A program made the position numbers and the translations under genes. From NCBI GenBank assembly GCA_025965115.1, contig JAOPXO010000081.1:1-53987 (forward strand): DNA of 53,987 nt, read 5' to 3'. Positions 34,196-43,867 of this stretch are shown in pieces (the stretch's first letter is position 1; each line of letters starts with the position of its first letter). The notes under the pieces were generated by a model. That model made no database searches. It saw only the letters and a program-made list of their open reading frames with translations, and had not been told where the DNA came from. This DNA comes from Aeromicrobium sp. Lineage in GTDB: Bacteria; Actinomycetota; Actinomycetes; Propionibacteriales; Nocardioidaceae.

Positions 34196-34995
34196 TTGGG
34201 CGTATGCCCTCGTCCTTCCGTGCCGCCGTGGTCGCCGATCCGGCCGGCACCTTGCTGGCGCTCGACTTCGACGGCACCCTCGCCCATATCGTCGACGACC
34301 CGACCGAGGCCTACGCCCAAGAGCGTGGGCTCGCTGCGCTCGGACGACTTGGAGCTGTCCTCGGACAGATCGCAATCGTCACCGGTCGGCCGGTCCGCCA
34401 GGCGCTCGAGCTCGGTGGCTTCGTCGGACGTCCGGGATTCGAGAACCTGATCATCTACGGGCAGTACGGCGCCGAGCGCTGGCACGCCGATTCCGGCGAT
34501 GTCGGCGACTCCGACCGGCCCGAAGCGATCGTCCGGCTGGCCGAGCTGTTGCCGACCTGGCTGGCCGAGCACGGGGCAGATCACGTACGCCTCGAGGACA
34601 AGGGGTTGGCGCTCGCGATCCACACCCGCGGCATCGATCCGGGCCTGCTCGAGACCTTGGCGCCACCTCTGCGCGAGCTGGCCGCCGAGCTCGGGCTGGC
34701 AGTCGAGCCCGGCCGTCAGGTCATCGAGCTGCGGGCCGCCGGCATGGACAAGGGGCAGGCGATGCGGGAGTTGGTCGCCGAGACAGGTGCCCGCCAGGTC
34801 ATCTTCGCCGGTGACGACCTCGGCGACCTGCCGGCCTTCGACGCGGTCGACGAGCTGCGGAGCACCGGCGTCGCCGGACTGTTGATCTGCTCGGCGTCGA
34901 CCGAGCAGGATGCGTTGGTCGCGCGCGCCGATCTGGTGCTCGACGGCCCCGATGAGGTTGCCACCTGGCTGGAAAACCTGGCCGATGAGTTCTGA
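34192..34995 (+). CDS. otsB: Trehalose-6-phosphate phosphatase
   Basis: 267 aa; an ATG at 34204 is an alternative start. HAD-superfamily phosphatase: nucleophile motif ALDFDGTLAHI near residue 23, motif II in IVTGRPVRQ, Lys in DKGQAMRELV and motif IV in FAGDDLGDLPAF. It releases phosphate from the OtsA product. It is translationally coupled to the LytR_C gene and overlaps the next gene by 11 nt. The pathway partner otsA lies 2 kb away on the other strand. Confidence 0.93.
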   Translation: MIGRMPSSFRAAVVADPAGTLLALDFDGTLAHIVDDPTEAYAQERGLAALGRLGAVLGQIAIVTGRPVRQALELGGFVGRPGFENLIIYGQYGAERWHADSGDVGDSDRPEAIVRLAELLPTWLAEHGADHVRLEDKGLALAIHTRGIDPGLLETLAPPLRELAAELGLAVEPGRQVIELRAAGMDKGQAMRELVAETGARQVIFAGDDLGDLPAFDAVDELRSTGVAGLLICSASTEQDALVARADLVLDGPDEVATWLENLADEF

Positions 34996-35431
34996 GCTGT
35001 TGCCGCAGACGTCTTGGACCCGTGTGCGCACGGTCGTCAACTGGATCAACCTCAGCACGCTGCTGGGCCTTGCCATCGCCACGATCGGTGGTGCCACGAT
35101 CACCCGTCGGGGCCGCGGCACGTACCTCGCAACCGGCTACCGCTTCAACTTCCCGGTCGCCAGCGCGTTCACGATCGGCAGCGTGATCGACACCAAGCAC
35201 GACCTCGCCTACCTGCAGGCGCGCCCACTCCTACTGACGCACGAGGACCGGCACTGCACGCAGTACGCCGTCTGCGTCGGTGTCGTGATGCTGCCGCTCT
35301 ATTTCCTGTGTGTCGGCATCTCGTACGCGCTGGCCGGCGACCACTCCTCGTACAACCCGTTCGAGCGGCTCGCCAATCTCTCGGACGGCGGCTACCCACC
35401 GCCGACTAACCGTTTCGCCCGCAAGCCCTGA
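34985..35431 (+). CDS. Hypothetical membrane protein with HEDRH motif
   Basis: 148 aa. Helices near residues 20-38 and 94-115 could be membrane segments. Between them lies LLTHEDRHCTQYAV, with His86-Glu-x-x-His90 as in zinc metalloproteases, and a Glu in NPFERLANL near residue 128 could be a third ligand. Similar small actinobacterial proteins are unannotated. It overlaps otsB by 11 nt but need not share its function. Proteolytic activity is only suggested by the motif. Confidence 0.68.
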   Translation: MSSELLPQTSWTRVRTVVNWINLSTLLGLAIATIGGATITRRGRGTYLATGYRFNFPVASAFTIGSVIDTKHDLAYLQARPLLLTHEDRHCTQYAVCVGVVMLPLYFLCVGISYALAGDHSSYNPFERLANLSDGGYPPPTNRFARKP

Positions 35432-35526
35432 GGCGCCGACGGGACCGGTCCGGATGCTGGCCACATACCGTCCAGCATGCGGACCGAGTGGACACATCGT
35501 GAGACGCGACCGTACGCTGAACCTAC

Positions 35527-35633
35527 TCATCACGAGGGGTAGAGGGACACGGCCCTATGACACCCCAGCAACCAGTCCGACCAGACCAGGTGCTCAATCC
35601 GTCCCGGTCGACAGTCGATCCGGGAAAGATGAA
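35527..35633 (+). promoter_or_regulatory. SAM-I (S-box) riboswitch
   Basis: P1 is formed by CTCATC at 35527-35532 and GATGA at 35629-35633. Between them the conserved blocks appear in order: GAGGG...AGAGGGAC, GGCCCTATGA, CACCCCAGCAACC, GGTGCTCAATCC and GGGAAAGATGA. This is the SAM-I consensus. The ribosome site (AAAGGGA) directly follows the 3' strand of P1, 7 nt before the ATG, which suggests translational control: SAM binding stabilises P1 and lowers expression. Such switches normally govern methionine, cysteine and SAM genes. Confidence 0.93.
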
Positions 35634-35639
35634 AGGGAA

Positions 35640-36920
35640 ATGTCTGTGAGTCCCACCGCCACCTCGGACGCCATCAAGACCACGGCTCGCGAGGGCGCCT
35701 TCGGCAATGCTGTCGAGCTGGCCTGCCGCGAATGTGGCGCCACCCAGGCCCTCGGCCCGCACTACGTGTGTACGGAGTGCTTCGGTCCGCTGGAGATCGC
35801 GTACGACTTCCCGGCGATCACCCGTGAGCAGATCGAGGCCGGCCCCGCCAACATCTGGCGCTACAAGGCCCTCCTCCCAGTGCCGGACGACATCGAGCAG
35901 AGCCCCAATCTCGAGCCCGGCTACACCCGCCTCCTGCGCGCCGACAACCTCGCCGCCGAGCTCGGCCTGACGAAGCTCTGGGTCAAGGACGACAGCACCA
36001 ACCCCACCAACTCGTTCAAGGACCGCGTCGTCGCGTGCGCCCTGAGCGCCGCCCGCGAGTTCGGGAGCAAGGTGTTCGCCTGCCCCTCGACCGGCAACCT
36101 CGCCAACGCGGTCGCCGCCGCCGGAGCCCGCGCCGGCATCCGGACCGTCGTGTTCATCCCCAGCAACCTCGAGACACCGAAGCAGATCAACTCGGCGGTC
36201 TACACCGAGAACCTCGTCGCGGTCGACGGCAACTACGACGACGTCAACAAGCTCGCCAGTGAGATCGCCGGTGAGGAGGATGGCTGGGCATTCGTGAATG
36301 TCAACGTCCGCCCGTTCTACGCCGAGGGCTCAAAGACTCTCGGCTATGAGATCGCCGAACAGCTCGGCTGGCGGTTGCCCGACCAGATCGTCATCCCCGT
36401 GGCCTCCGGCTCGCAGCTGACCAAGGTGCACAAGGCCTTCCAGGAACTGGTGAAGCTCGGGCTCGTCGAGGACAAGCCCTACAAGGTGTTCGGTGCCCAG
36501 GCGACCGGCTGCTCGCCGGTGTCCGAGGCATTCCGTGAGGGCTGGGACGCCGTACGCCCGGTCAAGCCCGACACGATCGCCAAGTCGCTGGCAATCGGCA
36601 ACCCCGCTGACGGGGTGTACGTCCTCGATATCTGCCGTGAGACCGGTGGCGCCGTGGCCGACGTCTCCGACGATGAGGTCCGTGACGCGATCGTGCTCCT
36701 CGCGCGCACCGAGGGAATCTTCACCGAGACTGCGGGCGGCACCACGATCGGCGTGCTCAAGAAGCTCGTCGAGACCGGTCAGCTCGACCCCGAGCTCGAG
36801 ACCGTCGTCATCAACACCGGTCACGGGCTCAAGACCCTCGACGCGGTGTCGAAGCTCGTCGGTCCAGCCGCCACCATCGCCCCGACGTACGCGGCCTTTG
36901 TCGCCGCCGGTATCGCCTGA
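35640..36920 (+). CDS. thrC: Threonine synthase-like PLP enzyme under SAM riboswitch (possible homocysteine synthase)
   Basis: 426 aa. A four-Cys zinc-ribbon-like knuckle at residues 29, 32, 44 and 47 is followed by a type II PLP fold: NPTNSFKDR with Schiff-base Lys127, PSTGNLANAVAA (phosphate/carboxylate loop) and GSQLTKVHKAF. Threonine synthase acts on O-phosphohomoserine. Two facts argue for another product here: a SAM-I riboswitch precedes it, and a sulfur-carrier gene follows 39 bp later. Homocysteine formation from O-phosphohomoserine and carrier thiocarboxylate would fit both. I recall a Streptomyces route of this kind but have not checked it. The classical hom-thrC-thrB locus is not in the window. 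Confidence 0.88.
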   Translation: MSVSPTATSDAIKTTAREGAFGNAVELACRECGATQALGPHYVCTECFGPLEIAYDFPAITREQIEAGPANIWRYKALLPVPDDIEQSPNLEPGYTRLLRADNLAAELGLTKLWVKDDSTNPTNSFKDRVVACALSAAREFGSKVFACPSTGNLANAVAAAGARAGIRTVVFIPSNLETPKQINSAVYTENLVAVDGNYDDVNKLASEIAGEEDGWAFVNVNVRPFYAEGSKTLGYEIAEQLGWRLPDQIVIPVASGSQLTKVHKAFQELVKLGLVEDKPYKVFGAQATGCSPVSEAFREGWDAVRPVKPDTIAKSLAIGNPADGVYVLDICRETGGAVADVSDDEVRDAIVLLARTEGIFTETAGGTTIGVLKKLVETGQLDPELETVVINTGHGLKTLDAVSKLVGPAATIAPTYAAFVAAGIA

Positions 36921-36959
36921 GCATCTAGCGCCTGAGTCACTGAGAAGCCAAGGAGCAGA

Positions 36960-37238
36960 GTGAGCATCAACGTCCGAATCCCCACGATCCTGCGCACCTA
37001 CACGCAGGACCAGTCCCAGGTCACTGCCGAGGGAGCCACGCTGACCGAGGTGCTCGACTCGCTGGAGACGAACTTCCCCGGCATCAAGGCGCGGGTCGTC
37101 GACGAGCAGGGTGCCCTGCGCCGCTTCGTCAACATCTATGTCGCCGAGGAGGATGTCCGGTTCGCCAGCGGCCTCGACACCCCGACCCCCGACGGCACCC
37201 AGGTTTCGATAATTCCGGCCGTCGCCGGAGGTTGCTGA
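36960..37238 (+). CDS. MoaD/ThiS/CysO-like sulfur carrier protein ending Gly-Gly-Cys
   Basis: 92 aa from GTG 36960 with AAGGAG upstream. Beta-grasp ubiquitin-like protein close to mycobacterial Cys[10 protein letters not shown] at the start, [13 protein letters not shown] in the middle and a C-terminus PAVAGGC. Carriers of this family end in Gly-Gly, which is adenylated and turned into a thiocarboxylate. Here one further residue, Cys92, is encoded, so the gene product has the same sequence as the CysO-cysteine adduct and would need a Mec-type metallohydrolase to expose Gly-Gly. It is co-transcribed with the riboswitch-controlled PLP enzyme. Confidence 0.88.
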   Translation: MSINVRIPTILRTYTQDQSQVTAEGATLTEVLDSLETNFPGIKARVVDEQGALRRFVNIYVAEEDVRFASGLDTPTPDGTQVSIIPAVAGGC

Positions 37239-37339
37239 CCAACGCCCAGCCGTGGCCTGCGGTGGCAGCGCCGTATACGCTCTGTTCATACAGGGGCCTC
37301 GGCAGATGGGTCTTTGCAGGAACAGGTGGGAGTGGCGGC

Positions 37340-37540
37340 ATGGTGCAAGGCACCGTCAAGTGGTTCAACGCTGACAAGGGTTATGGCTTCATCGAGATCG
37401 AAGGCCAGGACGATGTCTTCGTCCACTGGTCCAAGATCGCGTCCGACGGCTACAAGACTCTCGAGGACGGCCAGAAGGTCGAGTTCGAAGTGGTTGATGG
37501 TCCGAAGGGCCGAGAAGCCCACGAAGTCATCGGGCAGTAG
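37340..37540 (+). CDS. Cold-shock protein (CspA family)
   Basis: 66 aa, full length. OB-fold single-strand RNA/DNA binder: [15 protein letters not shown] (RNP1) and DVFVHWSKI (RNP2). The 101-nt leader suggests its own promoter. From memory the order threonine-synthase-like, MoaD-like, cold-shock, groEL2 also occurs in Streptomyces, so this neighbourhood looks ancestral. A strong terminator follows. Confidence 0.94.
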   Translation: MVQGTVKWFNADKGYGFIEIEGQDDVFVHWSKIASDGYKTLEDGQKVEFEVVDGPKGREAHEVIGQ

Positions 37541-37549
37541 GCCCGCGAA

Positions 37550-37583
37550 GTAGCCCGGTTCCTCGCGGAGCCGGGCTACTTTT
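37550..37583 (+). terminator. Rho-independent terminator after the cold-shock gene
   Basis: GTAGCCCGG (37550-37558) pairs with CCGGGCTAC (37571-37579) around a 12-nt loop and is followed by TTTT. It ends the thrC-like/carrier/csp region before the membrane operon. Confidence 0.92.
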
Positions 37584-37628
37584 GTGTGCGGAGCGTGTAT
37601 CGGCTGGTCCACCGTGGCGCGGGTCACC

Positions 37629-37653
37629 TATGTGACACTTGCAATGTCACATA
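37629..37653. promoter_or_regulatory. Perfect 9-bp inverted repeat, candidate operator
   Basis: Arms TATGTGACA and TGTCACATA flank a 7-bp spacer. It lies 20 bp before the ATG of the four-gene membrane operon, so a bound dimer would block the promoter or ribosome site. The spacing differs from CRP/FNR sites (TGTGA-N6-TCACA). No regulator gene is adjacent. Confidence 0.68.
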
Positions 37654-37673
37654 CCCATTGGCATACTCCCAGT

Positions 37674-39533
37674 ATGTCCCTTCCAGACTCCCTTTTCAGC
37701 GCATCCCCGCCCGTGACCGCTCCGGCGGGTGGTGCCGCTCTTGGCCAGGTCATCGGCCTGTCCATCACCGCCATGATCGTCACGGTGGTGCTGATGTACA
37801 TCGGTTGGCAGCACCGTACGCACCGGATCGAATGGTTCGATCGTCTTGGCAAGCGGCTCGGCTCTCGCACCGGCGACCCGGGCTGGGTGACGATCCCGGT
37901 GCTGTTCGTCGGCAGCTCGTTGATCGTTGCGCTGCTCGGCTTCATGTGGGATGTCAGCCTGCACGCCGGGCGTGGCCGCGACGCCGGCCCACTCGCCAAC
38001 CCTGCGCACTACCTGATCCTCTACGGGCTCTTTGCCCTGTTCGTCGCCGGTATGTCGGCGGTCGTCTACCCCCGCGACGGTGAGAAGCCGGGCATCGCCT
38101 CGGTCCGCATCACCCGCCAGTGGTTCGCCCCGGTCAGCGGCATCTTCATCGCGGGCTGTGGCCTGTACGCGCTGATCGGCTTCCCGCTGGACGACGTCTG
38201 GCATCGGATCTTCGGCCAGGACGTCACGCTCTGGGGTCCCACCCACCTGATGCTGATCGGCGGCGCCGGCCTGTCCACGGCCGGCATCATCCTGCTCAAC
38301 CGTGAGGCTGAGTTCTCCACGCGCCAGAAGGGTCTCGAGGTCCCGGGCTGGTTGCGTACCGCGACCCTGTCGATCGGCCTCGGCGCCATGTTGATCGGCC
38401 TTTCGGTGTTCCAGGGCGAGTTCGACTTCGGTATCGCGCAGTTCCGGATGGTCCTGCAGCCGTTGCTGATCGTGGCTGCTGCCGGCATCCCGCTGATCGC
38501 CGCGCGGCTGTATGTCGGCCCCGGTGCGGCCATCGCCGCTGCCGTGTTCTTCCTGCTGATGCGCGGCATCATCTCGTTCATCGTCACCGATGTGATGGGC
38601 GAGGCTCATCACGTCTTCCCGCTCTATCTCGGCAGTGCCGTCCTGGTCGAGCTGCTGGCCTTCGCGCCGCTCCGCGGGAGGCGGGTCGTCGACAGCCCAC
38701 TGTGGTTCGGTGCGCTTGGCGGCCTGCTGATCGGGACCGTCGGTCTCGTCATCGAGCAGCTCTGGATCGGTCGGGTGTTCCAGTTCCCCTGGACCCAGGA
38801 CATGTGGGCCGAAGGCCTCGCGATGGCGATCCCCGTCGCAATCGCCTCGGGTCTGTGCGGCTCGTTGTTCGCCCTGGGCCTGCAGGGCAAGCTCCCGGCC
38901 CGCAACATCTGCCGGACGATCGTCGTTGCCTCGGTCGTGATCATCGCGGTCGCGGTCGGCAACGGCCTGCACGCGACCGTCCCCAAGGGCGCATCGGCAT
39001 CATTTGCGCTCACCCAGGTCGGCACGCCCGCCTTCCCCGAGGTCACCGCCAAGGTCACAGTCTCTCCGGCGAATCTGATCGACAAGCACCCCACCTGGGT
39101 GCAGATCACCGCCTGGCAGGGTGGCGGCCCCGGCGTCGTCACCGATCGTCTGCATCGAACCAGTCAGAACACCTGGGAGTCGACCAAGGCCATGCCGATC
39201 GACGGCAACTGGAAGACGCTGCTGCGCGTACAGGACGGACGTATGTTGACTGCCGTCCCGATCTACCTGCCGGCCGATGCGCCACTCAAGGTCCCGGAAG
39301 TCCCGGCATCCGCAAGCTTCACCCGCGCGTTCGGACCGGAAAGTGTGATCCTCCAGCGTGAGCGCAAGACCGACACACCCGGGTGGCTGTGGGGTGCCGC
39401 CAACATGGTGGTGCTGCTGTGCAGCCTCGCGATCATCCTCGGGATCTCGGTCGCGGTCACCCGCGTCGGCCGACGGATCGAAGAGCACGAAGCCGACCTG
39501 ACGAAGGACCGAACACCTACCCTGACGTCATGA
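37674..39533 (+). CDS. Polytopic membrane protein with C-terminal FixH/YtkA-like domain
   Basis: 619 aa from ATG 37674; further upstream in-frame starts would run through the operator. About eleven hydrophobic segments fill residues 20-435; His residues occur in several (MWDVSLHAG, GPTHLMLIG, MGEAHHVF), which could bind metal or heme. Residues about 445-570 form an extracytoplasmic beta-sandwich with ITAWQGGGPGVVTDRL, GNWKTLLRVQDG and AVPIYLPAD, like FixH/YtkA domains of copper or oxidase assembly. One last TM helix and a charged tail follow. The stop overlaps the next ATG. Function unknown; a role in copper handling or respiration is inferred. Confidence 0.72.
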   Translation: MSLPDSLFSASPPVTAPAGGAALGQVIGLSITAMIVTVVLMYIGWQHRTHRIEWFDRLGKRLGSRTGDPGWVTIPVLFVGSSLIVALLGFMWDVSLHAGRGRDAGPLANPAHYLILYGLFALFVAGMSAVVYPRDGEKPGIASVRITRQWFAPVSGIFIAGCGLYALIGFPLDDVWHRIFGQDVTLWGPTHLMLIGGAGLSTAGIILLNREAEFSTRQKGLEVPGWLRTATLSIGLGAMLIGLSVFQGEFDFGIAQFRMVLQPLLIVAAAGIPLIAARLYVGPGAAIAAAVFFLLMRGIISFIVTDVMGEAHHVFPLYLGSAVLVELLAFAPLRGRRVVDSPLWFGALGGLLIGTVGLVIEQLWIGRVFQFPWTQDMWAEGLAMAIPVAIASGLCGSLFALGLQGKLPARNICRTIVVASVVIIAVAVGNGLHATVPKGASASFALTQVGTPAFPEVTAKVTVSPANLIDKHPTWVQITAWQGGGPGVVTDRLHRTSQNTWESTKAMPIDGNWKTLLRVQDGRMLTAVPIYLPADAPLKVPEVPASASFTRAFGPESVILQRERKTDTPGWLWGAANMVVLLCSLAIILGISVAVTRVGRRIEEHEADLTKDRTPTLTS

Positions 39534-39721
39534 CTCCAGCCGGGGACCAGTTGCTGGCCCACCACGCCCTGCTGCTGGCCATCCCGGCCGTCGTGCCGGC
39601 GGTGGTGGTGGTCGCCGTGGTGCTCTACATCGCCCGCAAGGACCGCATGGATGAACGCAGCGAGCGCGAGCTGATCGAGCGCGCGTTCGAACCCGAACCC
39701 ACCGAACGAGGAGACGAATGA
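39530..39721 (+). CDS. Small single-span membrane protein (63 aa)
   Basis: One hydrophobic helix (LLAIPAVVPAVVVVAVVLYIARKD, residues 14-37) followed by a charged cytoplasmic tail (ERSERELIERAF). ATGA overlaps couple it to the genes on both sides, which supports expression despite its size. Probably a small subunit of the complex formed by its neighbours. Confidence 0.72.
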   Translation: MTPAGDQLLAHHALLLAIPAVVPAVVVVAVVLYIARKDRMDERSERELIERAFEPEPTERGDE

Positions 39722-40083
39722 AGAAGATTGCTGCCGTTGTGTTCGGCTGCGCCCTCCTGCTGGCCGGTTGTGGCGGGTCGGGAGGATCTGACCCCAAGGT
39801 CGTCGCCGGTGGTCAGGCAGTCACCGTGAACATCGTGATCAAGGACGGCAAGGTGACCCCCCAGGGCGAGCGGGTCAACGTCAAAGTTGGCGAGACGATC
39901 AAGCTGCACGTCACCAGCGACGCCGACGAAGAGGTGCACGTGCATTCCGAGCCGGAGCACGAGTACGAGCTGTCGCCGGGTGACGACAAGACGTACTCCT
40001 TCAGCATCAAGGTGCCTGGTCAGGTTGCCGTCGAGGCGCATCACCTCGACGTGACGATCGCGCAGCTCGTCGTACGTCCGTGA
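39718..40083 (+). CDS. Cupredoxin-like lipoprotein
   Basis: 121 aa. A type II signal peptide with lipobox LLAGCGG (Cys at about residue 19) anchors it outside the membrane. The mature part is a beta-sandwich: VNIVIKDGKVTPQGERVNVKVGETI, then DADEEVHVHSEPEHEYELSPG and the FSIKVPGQVAVEAHHLDVTIAQLVV end, as in EfeO/cupredoxin-like domains. The His-rich HVHSEPEH and AHH stretches could bind copper, although the classical Cys ligand is missing. It is coupled on both sides by 4-nt overlaps. Confidence 0.8.
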   Translation: MKKIAAVVFGCALLLAGCGGSGGSDPKVVAGGQAVTVNIVIKDGKVTPQGERVNVKVGETIKLHVTSDADEEVHVHSEPEHEYELSPGDDKTYSFSIKVPGQVAVEAHHLDVTIAQLVVRP

Positions 40084-41375
40084 GCTTGTCGCTCGTGCTC
40101 GGGCACGGTTTGCAGACGCATGGCCTCGGCGGATCGACCGATCTGCCGATCCCATTCCTGTACGCCATGGTGGGCGCGTCGTGGGCGCTGACGATCTCGT
40201 TCGGGGTCCTGGCCCTGGCGTGGAAGGAGCCGCAGTTCTCCGGCTCCTCGGCGGTTGAGTTCGTCGAAGTCGGCGCACCTCCACCGCGACGTCCCTGGCT
40301 GGCCGTCGTCGGCCTGCTGGTGGCGATGTGGTTCCTGGGCGCGCTGTTCTTCGGCAAGTCCGACACCACCAACGGTGGACTCGGTGGGTTCTACATCTTC
40401 GTGTGGGTCGGCCTTGTGCCGTTGGCGCTGCTCGCCGGGCATGTCTGGCGCGACCTGTCACCGTGGCGCACGATCCAGGCGCTGATCGGCCGGCTGATCC
40501 GGCGGCCCGATGGCTTCGCGACCTATCCCGCGCGGCTGGGCTACTGGCCGGCAGCGGCCGGACTGTTCGCCTTCGCCTGGCTCGAGCTGGCCTCACCAGA
40601 TCCCGGAGACATCCACGCGGTGCGCCTGTGGATCGTGGTCTACATCTGCGTGATGCTGCTCGGCGGCGTGGTGTTCGGACCACGGTGGTTCGACCGCGCC
40701 GATCCGTTCGATGTCTACAGCGCCATCGTTGGCAAGTTGTCGCCGTTCGTCCGCAACGGCCGCTGGGTCCTGCACAATCCGCTGCGCACACTGCCCACGT
40801 TGCCGGTCGAGGTCGGCATCGTCGCGGTGCTGGCGACCCTGCTCGGCTCGACGGCGTACGACAGCTTCTCGGCCTCGCAGTTCTGGCAAAGCAAGACCCT
40901 GTCGGGGGTGCAGCACACCCTGACGTTGCTGGCGTTCTGCGTCGTCGTCGGCGCGTTGTTCACCCTCGCAGCGAGCGCGACCGGGGGAGTCACTCGCGCC
41001 GAACGCCGGGCGCTGCCAGGACTGCTCGCGCACTCGCTGGCGCCGATCGTCGTGGGCTACATCTTCGCCCATTACGTGACGTACTTCCTGGAGAAGGGGC
41101 AGTCGACGTTCATCGCCCTGCTCGATCCGCTCGGTCGGGGGTGGCACCCGCTGGGCGATCCGGCGACCGCGTACTTCCTGTCTGAGCACACCACCGTGCT
41201 GGCCGCGCTGAAGGTCACCTTCGTCGTCACGGGCCATGTGTTCGCGGTCATCGCCGCTCACGACCGCGCACTCGCCGTACTGCCTCGCGCGCACCGGCTG
41301 TCCGGCCAGCTGGCGATGCTCCTGCTGATGGTCGCGTACACCTTCACCGGGCTGTTCCTCCTTTTCTCGGTCTGA
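40080..41375 (+). CDS. Polytopic membrane protein, last gene of the cupredoxin operon
   Basis: 431 aa from a GTG overlapping the lipoprotein stop (GTGA). About ten hydrophobic segments. The starting HGLQTHGLGGSTDLPIPF stretch with two His and later GYIFAHYVTYF, FLSEHTTVL and GHVFAVIAAHDRAL place His residues near membrane faces, as in heme or copper proteins. No named family recognised. It is probably the main partner of the 619-aa protein and the lipoprotein. Confidence 0.74.
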   Translation: MSLSLVLGHGLQTHGLGGSTDLPIPFLYAMVGASWALTISFGVLALAWKEPQFSGSSAVEFVEVGAPPPRRPWLAVVGLLVAMWFLGALFFGKSDTTNGGLGGFYIFVWVGLVPLALLAGHVWRDLSPWRTIQALIGRLIRRPDGFATYPARLGYWPAAAGLFAFAWLELASPDPGDIHAVRLWIVVYICVMLLGGVVFGPRWFDRADPFDVYSAIVGKLSPFVRNGRWVLHNPLRTLPTLPVEVGIVAVLATLLGSTAYDSFSASQFWQSKTLSGVQHTLTLLAFCVVVGALFTLAASATGGVTRAERRALPGLLAHSLAPIVVGYIFAHYVTYFLEKGQSTFIALLDPLGRGWHPLGDPATAYFLSEHTTVLAALKVTFVVTGHVFAVIAAHDRALAVLPRAHRLSGQLAMLLLMVAYTFTGLFLLFSV

Positions 41376-41396
41376 CCCCAGCGCTAGCGTCGACAC

Positions 41397-41969
41397 ATGG
41401 CGACGATCTACAACACCGCGACGACCCTCGACGGCTTCCTGGCGACGACCGACAACTCGCTCGAGTGGCTCTTCGCGGTCCCGGGCTCCGACGAGGCGGA
41501 GTCGGGCGTTGTCGATTTCCTGGCCGGCGTCGGCGCCATGGCGATGGGCTCCACGACCTACGAATGGGTGGTCGAGCACGAGTCGCTCGTCGAGCATCCC
41601 GAGCACTGGACTGCGTGGTACGCCGACCGGCCGACCTGGGTCTTCACGCACCGCGAGTTGCCCGTCGTCGACGGTGTCGACATCCGGTTCACCCAGGCGC
41701 CTGTCGGCGAGGTGCACGCCGAGATGGTTGCGGCCGCCGGCAGCAAGGACATCTGGCTGATGGGCGGCGGCGACCTCGTCGGCCAGTTCGTCGATGCCGG
41801 ACTCGTCGACCGGATCACCGCGACAATCGCTCCCGTCACGCTGGGCAAGGGCGCGCCATTGCTGCCGCGCGAGATCCTGGCGGACCGCCTCAGCCTGCTG
41901 TCGGTCGAGCAACGCGGCCAGTTCGCCGAGCTGACCTATGCGGTCGGGCCACCGCATCCGGCGACCTGA
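41397..41969 (+). CDS. Dihydrofolate reductase/RibD C-terminal family protein
   Basis: 190 aa. YNTATTLDGFLA at the N-terminus, AMAMGSTTYEWV near residue 48, IWLMGGGDLVGQFVDAGLVDRI near residue 118 and APVTLGKGAPLL near residue 142 follow the RibD_C pattern (NADPH-dependent reductases related to the riboflavin enzyme). Many stand-alone copies in actinobacteria have unknown substrates. It follows the membrane operon by 21 bp and precedes the CIRCE site. Confidence 0.85.
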   Translation: MATIYNTATTLDGFLATTDNSLEWLFAVPGSDEAESGVVDFLAGVGAMAMGSTTYEWVVEHESLVEHPEHWTAWYADRPTWVFTHRELPVVDGVDIRFTQAPVGEVHAEMVAAAGSKDIWLMGGGDLVGQFVDAGLVDRITATIAPVTLGKGAPLLPREILADRLSLLSVEQRGQFAELTYAVGPPHPAT

Positions 41970-41983
41970 TTGCGTGACATTGA

Positions 41984-42010
41984 TTAGCACTCGTATGATG
42001 AGAGTGCTAA
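41984..42010. promoter_or_regulatory. CIRCE element (HrcA operator) of groEL
   Basis: TTAGCACTC at 41984-41992, a 9-bp spacer, and GAGTGCTAA at 42002-42010 match the CIRCE consensus exactly. HrcA binding here represses groEL until heat stress. It lies 139 bp before the ATG, so the message has a long leader. Confidence 0.97.
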
Positions 42011-42047
42011 GACAGCATTTGTTAAAAACCAACGATCAGACCGATGA

Positions 42048-43781
<1,734 letters not shown>

Positions 43782-43799
43782 TCCACACGCACCACCAAA

Positions 43800-43828
43800 G
43801 GCCCCGGACCGCATGGTTCGGGGCCCTT
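43800..43828 (+). terminator. Terminator after groEL
   Basis: GGCCCCG at 43800-43806 pairs with CGGGGCC at 43819-43825, with further inner pairs ACC/GGT, followed by CTT. The U-run is weak, but position 20 bp after the groEL stop fits. Confidence 0.75.
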
Positions 43829-43867
43829 GTCATGTGCGGGGGACCCGCTTTCTGCCATGATGCGGCG

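Noticed and set aside
37629-37653. CRP/FNR binding site
   Set aside because: It contains TGTGA and TCACA, but the spacing is 11 bp instead of 6, so a different regulator is more likely.
37647-38972. 441-aa minus-strand open frame
   Set aside because: Antisense to the membrane protein at 37674; composition is charged and repetitive, with no domain pattern.
40593-42032. 479-aa minus-strand open frame, also crossing the CIRCE site
   Set aside because: Shadow of two plus-strand genes; the groEL operator lies inside it, and it has no family motif.
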